From NCBI GenBank assembly GCA_903970355.1, contig CAJCIF010000496.1, positions 1 through 7,911 on the forward strand: 7,911 nucleotides of DNA. The letters are read 5' to 3'. The notes below the pieces were generated by a model. The model did not search any database. It saw only the letters and a program-made list of their open reading frames with translations, and had not been told where the DNA came from. Source of the stretch: Actinomycetota bacterium (lineage in GTDB: Bacteria; Cyanobacteriota; Vampirovibrionia; Obscuribacterales; Obscuribacteraceae). Of the stretch, positions 1 through 5,326 are shown one piece after another; within the stretch, counting starts at the first letter, position 1, and each line of letters begins with the position of its first letter. The translations under genes were made by a program, and so were the position numbers.

Positions 1-258
1 TCCACCTGTGCTGTGCTTGTCGCCTACAATTGGACCGACTTCCGAGAGATCGACAGTGTCGCCTGAATGAGCCAGGCAATGCGTGAAATGAGCAGTTTCA
101 CGCGTGCTCATACCCTGCCAGCAGACAGCCATGAGCCAGGCAGAAAGCTGATAGTCGGGAACGCTACCGTCCGTCACCCCTTTCACAATGAACTCAAGCG
201 CTTCGTCGCTGTGCTCGTCGCCACATCGCTTTTCTACAATCAAGTCCACCATTCGCAT
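1..258 (-). CDS. pdp: Pyrimidine-nucleoside phosphorylase, N-terminal part (runs off the left edge)
   Basis: The minus strand reads 86 codons from an ATG at 258 to the window edge without a stop. The enzyme cleaves uridine and thymidine (and deoxyuridine) with phosphate to give the free base and (deoxy)ribose-1-phosphate in cytoplasmic nucleoside salvage. The protein begins MRMVDLI, typical of the Bacillus-type Pdp family. It carries PDYQLSAWLMA near residue 34 and SGDTVDL at 65-71, and ends in DKHSTGG at 80-86, the phosphate-binding segment of this family (Lys81, Ser83). The spacing matches my recollection of Bacillus Pdp with no gaps. A good Shine-Dalgarno (AGGAGG) lies 6 bases before the ATG and favours it over the second ATG two codons in. 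The gene is divergent from mqnA. The fragment does not firmly separate Pdp from the close relative DeoA (thymidine phosphorylase), but the MRMVDLI start favours Pdp. Confidence 0.9.
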   Translation of the reverse strand, partial: MRMVDLIVEKRCGDEHSDEALEFIVKGVTDGSVPDYQLSAWLMAVCWQGMSTRETAHFTHCLAHSGDTVDLSEVGPIVGDKHSTGG

Positions 259-296
259 GGGGTGCCTCCTAGCGATCGGTTCCGTTCGGTTCCGGA

Positions 297-305
297 ATTC
301 TAACA
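297..305 (-). promoter_or_regulatory. Candidate extended -10 promoter for pdp
   Basis: The minus strand reads TGTTAGAAT here, that is TG-N followed by TAGAAT (5 of 6 matches to TATAAT). It would start transcription about 30 bases before the pdp ATG. No good -35 is visible at 16-18 bases, as is usual for extended -10 promoters. The assignment rests on consensus matching only. Confidence 0.4.
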
Positions 306-314
306 AAGCGTTAG
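300..314. promoter_or_regulatory. Small inverted repeat overlapping the pdp promoter
   Basis: CTAAC-AAAGC-GTTAG is a perfect 5-base inverted repeat around a 5-base centre in the divergent pdp/mqnA gap. It overlaps the candidate pdp -10 and the TCTAAT (315-320) that could serve as a -10 for mqnA. It could be an operator, but arms this short also arise by chance. Confidence 0.2.
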
Positions 315-377
315 TCTAATGCAGATCTATTTCCTCTATGGGTTACAGTTTTTGATTGGAGACCCGGAGGTTTTCAT

Positions 378-1235
378 ATGGCGTCTTTAGGCGAGCAAAA
401 ACTCCCACGCTTGGGACAAATCGGCTTTATCAACTCTTTGCCAGTGACTTTGCCCATTGATAGGCGGCTGGTTGACATTGGAGCCGAGCTGGTTTTGGAT
501 ACCCCGACCGGATTAAATGCCCGATACGCTGAAGGCAGCCTGGATTTGGGCGCTATGAGTACTTTCTTTTATCTCAAGAGCCGCTCCATGACGCTCATTC
601 CACGCCTTTCCATCTCAGGCGATGGCGCTGTTGGTAGCGTGCTTTATTTCGGCAAGAATAAACCCAACAAAGCAAAGCCCTTCCGTATTGCTGTGCCATT
701 TGCATCGGCCACATCGGTGTGTCTGGTGCAGGTACTTTTTATGGAGCAATTCGGAATCATGCCACAGACTGTCCCTATGGAAAAACCCAATTTAGGAGAC
801 GATGTCGATGGCGCTCTCGTAATAGGTGATTACGCGCTTTCCGTCGATGCGGATTGGTCTGGTCTATATGACCGCCAGGACCTGGGACAGTGGTGGAATA
901 GCATCTTCGATTTACCGATGGTCTTCGGGCTCTGGGCATCCCGCACGAGCTTTAGCGAACGCCATCCGGCTGAGTTTTCTGCGATCAGTGATGGCTTAGT
1001 GCAGGCACTCAATGTCGGTCTGGGTGACGCGTTTGCAGACGTGGTTGAAGAAGCGCACAAGCGTACAGGACACAGCATTGTGCGGCTTGAACATTATTAC
1101 CGACACGAACTCGACTTCACGTTTACGGACAGGCATCGCGTTGCGCTCGAAAAATACGAGAGTCTCTGTATTCAGCATGGTCTGTTGAACCAAAAAGCGA
1201 TCATCTCTGCACAGGGCATTTCTGTGCGCACATAA
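378..1235 (+). CDS. mqnA: Chorismate dehydratase MqnA (futalosine-pathway menaquinone biosynthesis)
   Basis: The 285-residue product belongs to the MqnA/MqnD (VitK2_biosynth) family. MqnA dehydrates chorismate to 3-[(1-carboxyvinyl)oxy]benzoate, the first committed step of the futalosine route to menaquinone, in the cytoplasm. Family landmarks in order are IGFINSLP (15-22, usually G-Y-L-N-x-x-P), GSLDLGAMST (53-62), the LSISGDGAVGSVLYF block (77-91, usually G-P-V-x-S-V), LVIGDYAL (147-154), and DLGQWW...LPMVFGLWA (168-187). These fit MqnA better than the naphthoate synthase MqnD. The length is normal for the family. GGAGG ends 7 bases before the ATG, which supports the start. The other mqn genes are not nearby, so the pathway is presumably scattered over the genome. 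The gene is divergent from pdp; a TCTAAT at 315-320 is the only -10-like match seen, and it is weak. Confidence 0.88.
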   Translation: MASLGEQKLPRLGQIGFINSLPVTLPIDRRLVDIGAELVLDTPTGLNARYAEGSLDLGAMSTFFYLKSRSMTLIPRLSISGDGAVGSVLYFGKNKPNKAKPFRIAVPFASATSVCLVQVLFMEQFGIMPQTVPMEKPNLGDDVDGALVIGDYALSVDADWSGLYDRQDLGQWWNSIFDLPMVFGLWASRTSFSERHPAEFSAISDGLVQALNVGLGDAFADVVEEAHKRTGHSIVRLEHYYRHELDFTFTDRHRVALEKYESLCIQHGLLNQKAIISAQGISVRT

Positions 1236-1310
1236 GTTGAAAGTTGGCGCACCCGAGAGACGGGTAACATCCCAACAGGCGTTAATTCTGCTGGTCAAAA
1301 ACATAACCCT

Positions 1311-1319
1311 TGTTATACT
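1311..1319 (+). promoter_or_regulatory. Candidate extended -10 promoter for the kinase gene
   Basis: TGTTATACT is TG-N followed by TATACT (5 of 6 matches to TATAAT). It lies 34 bases before the kinase ATG, giving a predicted leader of roughly 28 bases. No convincing -35 is seen. It resembles the candidate pdp promoter (TGTTAGAAT), so both may use the same extended -10 class. It supports a kinase unit separate from mqnA. Confidence 0.45.
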
Positions 1320-1353
1320 GGAAGGGCTCTGATTACTACTTTGTGGTGCGTCG

Positions 1354-2664
1354 ATGGCGGAACGTCCAAATTTCGAACAATCTGGACAAGCTCACGTAGA
1401 TTTCTCGCCGTCCAGTGATGGTCCGAGTTCATCAAATTCTGCTCCAGCTGCTCCGTATGTTTTGCAAACCCGTTGGGAAGTTGTAAAACAGCTTGGCCAG
1501 GGCGGGATGGGCACAGTTTACCTGGCTCGCGATTTGCGACTTTCAAATCGACTTTGCGTTGTAAAACGTTTGCGCGTAGATTTTTTCAGAGAAGAAGATC
1601 GCCAACAGGCTCTTGCATTTTTCCAGCGCGAAGCGATGGTATTGAGCAGCCTGAAGCATCCGAACATCGTTCTCATTCACGATTATTTTGAAGAAGACGA
1701 GAATTATTATCTCGTTATGGAATACGTGGAGGGTGAAAACCTTCAGGCCAAGCTGGTTGATTCCGGTCATCCTTTTACGGAAGAAGAAGTTGTTGAATGG
1801 GCCGTGAAGGTGTGCGAAGTGCTGCATTATTTGCACAGGCACAATCCACCCGTGATTTATCGCGATTTGAAGCCGAGCAATATCATGGTAGACAATACCG
1901 GCACCATTAAGCTTGTTGATTTCGGAATCGCAAGACCATACGCTGAAGAATCAGATAACACGCACGTTGTCTCCGGAGGGTACTCACCACCCGAGCAGTA
2001 TTGGGGCGGTGCAGATCCGAGATCGGATCTCTACGGTCTTGGTGCAACAATGCACTTTCTTCTTACTGGTGTGGAACCGCTTGCTTTGCAAACTTCTTCT
2101 CCACAACAAGTCAATCCCCGCGTTTCATCACGCATAGACAGAGTGGTGCAGCGTGCTACATCGCAGGATGTTTGGCTGCGATATCAAACGGCAATGGAGA
2201 TGCTCGCTGCTTTAAAAGCAGAATCAAAATCAAATATACGAAAGGTACCTCTTACGGTTCTTATTCTGGCAGGAGCTCTTGTGTTGTCGGCACTTATCTT
2301 TGCCGCAGTCAGTTTGGTGAAGCAACCAACTCGCTCTGTGACTGAAGGCACAATTGAGACGCGTGCACGTTCAACTGATACGCTGCCGGCACCAAAATCG
2401 AAAAAAGGTGAAAGTAAAAAAGTGACGGCTATGGCTCCACAACCTGCAGTGGTTGTTGACACACCACAAGATCGCAAACCCACCGATCAACAGGTACTGA
2501 CGCCACCCAGTCCACCAGCTCCGCTTGCTGCGCTAGTACCGGCCTCAGAATCTGCCTCAAATTCTGCGCAACCAGACCACCTTCCTCTGGATGCGGCCAT
2601 GCCAGATAACCGTGAAGAATCATCAACCGATCCGGAAGGTCTAACGCCTCTCGGTAGCCACTAA
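1354..2664 (+). CDS. Membrane-anchored PknB-type serine/threonine protein kinase
   Basis: The 436-residue product has a disordered N-terminus (1-36), a Hanks-type kinase domain (about 41-288), one transmembrane helix (about 298-322) and a Pro/Ser/Ala-rich tail (323-436) probably outside the membrane. All catalytic elements are present: glycine loop GQGGMGTVY (48-56), Lys71, helix-C Glu93, catalytic loop YRDLKPSN (169-176) with Asp171, DFG (189-191), PPE (212-214) and SDLYGLG (224-230). His of HRD is Tyr, a known bacterial variant. The domain should phosphorylate Ser/Thr using ATP; its substrates are unknown. There are no PASTA, TPR or other recognisable sensor repeats. The ATG has only a weak Shine-Dalgarno, but no other in-frame start lies between it and the candidate promoter. 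A small CACTA/TAGTG hairpin spans the stop codon, without a T-run. Confidence 0.93.
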   Translation: MAERPNFEQSGQAHVDFSPSSDGPSSSNSAPAAPYVLQTRWEVVKQLGQGGMGTVYLARDLRLSNRLCVVKRLRVDFFREEDRQQALAFFQREAMVLSSLKHPNIVLIHDYFEEDENYYLVMEYVEGENLQAKLVDSGHPFTEEEVVEWAVKVCEVLHYLHRHNPPVIYRDLKPSNIMVDNTGTIKLVDFGIARPYAEESDNTHVVSGGYSPPEQYWGGADPRSDLYGLGATMHFLLTGVEPLALQTSSPQQVNPRVSSRIDRVVQRATSQDVWLRYQTAMEMLAALKAESKSNIRKVPLTVLILAGALVLSALIFAAVSLVKQPTRSVTEGTIETRARSTDTLPAPKSKKGESKKVTAMAPQPAVVVDTPQDRKPTDQQVLTPPSPPAPLAALVPASESASNSAQPDHLPLDAAMPDNREESSTDPEGLTPLGSH

Positions 2665-3070
2665 ATATAGTGTGTGGCAACAATTCGCAATACAAGACAT
2701 TGAATTCTAGTAAATCTAATTACAACTTATCGTTGCATCAAATTTGTTACTCCAGATGACGCTGCTAAGAGCAAATAAAACTGTGAAACTCATTGTCTAT
2801 TGAGTTTGGCGTTAGCGTCGCCTGGCAGCTACAGGCCTCAGTGCGTTGCAAAAGGTGAAGACTTTCTTGCTGGCTAAATTAGGTCGATAAATTGTGATAT
2901 AACCACTCCACTGTATTCACGAATGGATCATGGCAGCCGCATTTATAGCAAATGGTGACAATTTAGATTTCGAATCCATATATACATGATACCAAAAGCG
3001 GTACCATGCGCGGCAGCTCCTGATAATGTGATATAGCTCGAAACTCGGTATCCGTGGCAATAAATAGGCT
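2665..3070. other. Gene-free stretch with several inverted repeats
   Basis: No reading frame with a ribosome binding site or recognisable protein was found on either strand. The segment has more hairpin potential than its surroundings. AAACTCA (2786-2792) pairs perfectly with TGAGTTT (2801-2807) around 8 bases. GGCG (2808-2811) pairs with CGCC (2819-2822). CATG-A-TACC (2985-2993) pairs with GGTA-C-CATG (3000-3008) with one central mismatch. No tRNA, tmRNA, SRP RNA, RNase P RNA or riboswitch signature was recognised. It may hold a non-coding RNA, regulatory DNA, or decayed sequence. Confidence 0.4.
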
Positions 3071-3210
3071 GGCATAATTTATACCAGTATAAATTTCTGC
3101 CTGGCGAATCGGTGAGCCGATCGCATAGACTACAAGTGTGCGGGTGGACCTGACGTTATCTGAAAACTCAAAAGTTAACGGTCAGCACCAGGGAACAAGG
3201 TAGCTCTGGT
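3071..3210 (+). promoter_or_regulatory. Candidate structured RNA or leader upstream of the 63-codon gene
   Basis: Consecutive hairpins can be drawn. (1) 3071-3101: GGCA/TGCC flanks a perfect 9-base inverted repeat (3076-3084 with 3087-3095) around CA. (2) 3104-3124: GCG and ATCGG pair with CCGAT and CGC around TGAG, with one bulged A. (3) 3143-3189: GGTG, CTGAC and GTTA pair with TAAC, GTCAG and CACC, with two bulges. (4) ACCAG (3187-3191) can pair with CTGGT (3206-3210), which competes with the foot of hairpin 3. The ATG of the next gene lies 28 bases further on. It matches no RNA family known to me, and strand and transcription are inferred from the downstream gene. Confidence 0.35.
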
Positions 3211-3238
3211 CATAGGTATATTAGGTAAAGGGTCAATA

Positions 3239-3430
3239 ATGGCAAAGAAGAACGGTTTTCCGGATGCAATCTCTGATTTGATACTCCTTCAGGCTCTACG
3301 CAATCAAACTGAGGAAGCTCGCAAAGCGGAAAAACTGGATCGCTTTGAACTAATGAGCGAACTTTTTCAGCACTACATGGTTTTGCGTACTGAACTCAAC
3401 AATAAACTCGACGAAGTATTGTCTCGTTAA
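3239..3430 (+). CDS. Small orphan protein, 63 residues, helical
   Basis: Function not recognised. The product is short, charged and probably almost all helical. It has a Lys-rich start (MAKKNG), a hydrophobic stretch ISDLILLQAL (11-20), then a heptad-like, Glu/Lys/Arg-rich region to the end that could be a coiled coil. It has no signal peptide, membrane helix, cysteine or metal motif. AAAGGG ends 6 bases before the ATG as a modest Shine-Dalgarno, and a strong intrinsic terminator starts 16 bases after the stop. This arrangement, with hairpins in front, suggests a separate one-gene transcription unit and is the best argument that the frame is real. It might be a small adaptor or regulatory peptide, but nothing in the sequence decides this. 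Confidence 0.65.
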   Translation: MAKKNGFPDAISDLILLQALRNQTEEARKAEKLDRFELMSELFQHYMVLRTELNNKLDEVLSR

Positions 3431-3446
3431 GAGATAAAGCTGGTTT

Positions 3447-3478
3447 GGGGGAGATTCACTCCATCGCCCCCTTTTTTT
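3447..3478 (+). terminator. Intrinsic terminator of the 63-codon gene
   Basis: GGGGG (3447-3451) pairs with CCCCC (3467-3471), and an inner GGAG/CTCC pairing (3450-3453 with 3459-3462) is an alternative. Seven T residues follow at once (3472-3478), with a further T-run after GTGG. This is a textbook rho-independent terminator on the plus strand. Confidence 0.85.
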
Positions 3479-3942
3479 GTGGTTTTTTTCAGAAGTGGCC
3501 TGCTTGTTTTGGTAGGTTCCGGCCGGTTTGTATTTCGCCTGACCAGTTTGTTTTATAAGAAGCTACGGCTTTGCATTTAATTGGACGCCAGTCGTTTATT
3601 TTATTGATATCGATATTGGTGCCATGACGAACAACATGTTTGATAAACGAATGAATCTCAGGCAATGGAACAATGGCTATGGCCCCAATAGTTTATTCGT
3701 TGTGTTTCGCTTGTCATAGAAATAACTTTCGGATTTGAACTTTTTTGATTACTGTGACGTTAGAGAAACGGTGAGTTGTGCAATCGGCTCAGCAAGCGGC
3801 ACCTCACAATACCTACACAAAACTGATAGATGCTTAGCCTCCTCCCCAAGCAAATGCGATTCACTAAATCAAGTTATCGGAACACCTCGCTCTACATTTC
3901 TGCAGGAATCATGTTCTTCAATAGCTAGAGAAGGAAGTACTC
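3479..3942. other. Stretch without a convincing intact gene
   Basis: Apart from the possible remnant frame at 3489-3692, nothing firm is seen between the terminator at 3478 and the ATG at 3943. A long plus-strand frame opens from a TTG at 3735 and runs into the next gene in another phase. It has no ribosome site and an improbable, cysteine-rich translation, so it is not taken as a gene. No promoter with both -35 and -10 could be assigned for the downstream gene. Confidence 0.45.
3489..3692 (-). pseudogene. Possible remnant reading frame on the minus strand
   Basis: After a TAA at 3695-3693 the minus strand stays open for 67 codons to a TGA at 3491-3489. The translation has a balanced, protein-like composition, for example PEIHSFIKHVVRHGTN (11-26) and INDWRPIKCKAVASYK (32-47). 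There is no ATG and no Shine-Dalgarno; the only usual initiator is a TTG at codon 10. A second minus-strand frame starting with ATG at 3717 reads MTSETQRINYWGHSH and stops just where this one gains protein-like character, which would fit a frameshifted, decayed gene. The product is not recognised. An open run of this length can also be chance. Confidence 0.2.
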
Positions 3943-4470
3943 ATGGGACCAAAACAAAAATTCAAGCTAACCAAATTGCGAATTATCGAGGCGATCTCGA
4001 TTGCCGCGGGGTTAGCAACACTTTTGTCGGCAAGTCAGAGCTTTATTACTCGCTGTATGACGTCTGGCAATTTGACTGGGATACAATCTTCAACAGACTC
4101 GGCAAAACTAGCCATCCGTCCAAGAAGTGCTCTACCTGTACGTATGCTTGGTGTTCACAAAATACTAAATGCTGAAATGCTTGGCGATCCTATTTTGTCT
4201 GATAAGGCTTTCAACGAAGTAGTGAATGCAGAAATGAAGACGATGGATTCGCTCCCGCCATTAGTCTCTCAATTGCACAAAGATGTCAAAGCACTCAATT
4301 CTTTAAAAAGCTCGCAATCTTCTGAGAGCAAAGAAGTTAGGCAACTTCATATAAAAGTAGTGAATGATCGCGAAGCCATCATGCATTTACTTTTAGATGA
4401 ACAAGAGACGATAGGTGAGATTGTTCCGGCAGCGGACCGGGTCCGTATCGATAATGCCGTTCGGTTGTGA
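3943..4470 (+). CDS. Orphan protein with N-terminal membrane segment, 175 residues
   Basis: Function not recognised. The N-terminus is basic (KQKFKLTKLR, 4-13), followed by a hydrophobic stretch at about 14-35 (IIEAISIAAGLATLLSAS...). This acts either as a signal peptide or as a membrane anchor, placing the remainder outside the cytoplasmic membrane. Residues 60-120 and 130-165 look helical and mixed-charge, separated by a Ser-rich linker (122-129, KSSQSSES). No catalytic motif is visible. The single Cys38 sits just after the hydrophobic part but lacks a lipobox, so it is not a lipoprotein. AGAAGGAAG ends 5 bases before the ATG, a good Shine-Dalgarno that supports the start. msrA follows on the same strand after 111 bases; no terminator is visible between them, so co-transcription is possible but unproven. 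Confidence 0.65.
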   Translation: MGPKQKFKLTKLRIIEAISIAAGLATLLSASQSFITRCMTSGNLTGIQSSTDSAKLAIRPRSALPVRMLGVHKILNAEMLGDPILSDKAFNEVVNAEMKTMDSLPPLVSQLHKDVKALNSLKSSQSSESKEVRQLHIKVVNDREAIMHLLLDEQETIGEIVPAADRVRIDNAVRL

Positions 4471-4581
4471 GGCGGGGACTACGTCAGTTTTATGGAATAC
4501 TGGTGGGGTTAGCTCTTGTGGAATAACTTCGATGGTTAAGGCGTATATGGATTTAGAACATCCAAATGGAGTCGCAAAACC

Positions 4582-5151
4582 ATGAATTTTAGTCGAGCTT
4601 TCGGTCTGCTTTTGACGGGTCTCTGCTTCTTTATCAATTCAACCCAAGGTGCAATGTCTGCGGAAAGCCAACCTAAGCAATTGCAAACTGCAATTTTTGC
4701 TGCTGGCTGCTTCTGGGGCGTTGAGGAGCACTTCGGCAAAATCAAAGGTGTTGTTGCAACAGAAGTTGGTTATACCGGTGGAAAAACCGTGAATCCAACA
4801 TACGAAAAGGTTTGCACCGGCACCACAGGTCATGCTGAGGCTGTGAAAGTGACATTCGATCCAAGTGTGATTTCATACAAACAGCTCGTGGATGATTTTA
4901 TGTCGATTTCGGATCCGCGATTGCCGCATCCGTTTCACAACGGTCAATATCGGTCAGCAATTTTTTATACGACTCCCGATCAGGAAAAAATTGCCCTTGC
5001 TTCCAAACATGATTTGGAAAAACCTATGGGCATTCCAGTTTCTGTGCCTATCTTTGTAGACGTCCAGGCTGCCGGTCCATTCTACAGAGCGGAAGAATAT
5101 CACCAAAAGTATAATCAGAAAAATGGCAGTGGTTTTTGTCATTTGAAATAA
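4582..5151 (+). CDS. msrA: Exported peptide-methionine (S)-S-oxide reductase MsrA, atypical loop
   Basis: The 189-residue product reduces the S-epimer of methionine sulfoxide in oxidised proteins. A Sec-type signal peptide is present (hydrophobic 7-18, likely cleavage near 23-27), so it should act outside the cytoplasm. No lipobox precedes Cys15. The catalytic motif GCFWG is at 42-46 (Cys43); VCTGTTGHAEAV (77-88) supplies the conserved Glu86, and QYRSAIFY (122-129) supplies Tyr123. EEYHQKY and Cys186 in GFC near the end fit the resolving cysteine. The oddity is the loop SDPRLPHPFHNGQYRS. Most MsrAs have HDP...RQGNDxGTQYRS here, so this one is about three residues shorter, has Ser for His, and lacks the usual Asp. 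The frame is clean on both sides. GGAG lies 10 bases before the ATG. The reductant partner is not nearby. Confidence 0.93.
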   Translation: MNFSRAFGLLLTGLCFFINSTQGAMSAESQPKQLQTAIFAAGCFWGVEEHFGKIKGVVATEVGYTGGKTVNPTYEKVCTGTTGHAEAVKVTFDPSVISYKQLVDDFMSISDPRLPHPFHNGQYRSAIFYTTPDQEKIALASKHDLEKPMGIPVSVPIFVDVQAAGPFYRAEEYHQKYNQKNGSGFCHLK

Positions 5152-5326
5152 CGCATTTTTTGCATAGTGCTGTTGTGCAATAACGTTGCTGTGTTTTAGC
5201 CATAACTGTCAGAAAAATTTCGATTTTTGGTGGGCGGGGGTTGAACTATTTTTGTCTCTCGCACGTATTCAGAAGTGGAGCGACAATTCCGACACCCATT
5301 GATTTCAAAAAAGGGAGGACAGGGCG

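Noticed and set aside
67..303. 78-codon plus-strand frame at the left end
   Set aside because: It is antisense to the clear Pdp coding sequence on the minus strand, which has family motifs and a good ribosome site.
1209..1265. Two small hairpins at the end of mqnA (GCACAG/CTGTGC and ACCCG/CGGGT)
   Set aside because: Neither is followed by a T-run, the first lies inside the coding sequence, and 5-6 base arms are expected by chance. Not called as a terminator.
2966..2985. TTCGAAT resembling a tRNA T-loop
   Set aside because: The flanking bases do not form a T-stem, and no acceptor or anticodon arm can be drawn nearby.
2929..2990. Very short plus-strand frames starting with ATG in the gene-free stretch (11-19 codons)
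   Set aside because: No ribosome site and lengths expected by chance.
3217..3222. TATATT as a -10 for the 63-codon gene
   Set aside because: It lies so close that transcription would begin on the Shine-Dalgarno, and there is no -35 at the right distance.
3735..4175. 146-codon plus-strand frame
   Set aside because: TTG start without a ribosome site, a cysteine-rich improbable translation, and overlap in another phase with the better supported gene at 3943-4470.
4582..4626. MsrA N-terminus as a lipoprotein signal (Cys15)
   Set aside because: The residue before the Cys is Leu, so there is no lipobox; an ordinary Sec signal peptide fits better.
5241..5270. TTGAAC as a -35 for the AbiEi-like gene
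   Set aside because: Only 4 of 6 matches, and no acceptable -10 at 16-18 bases downstream.
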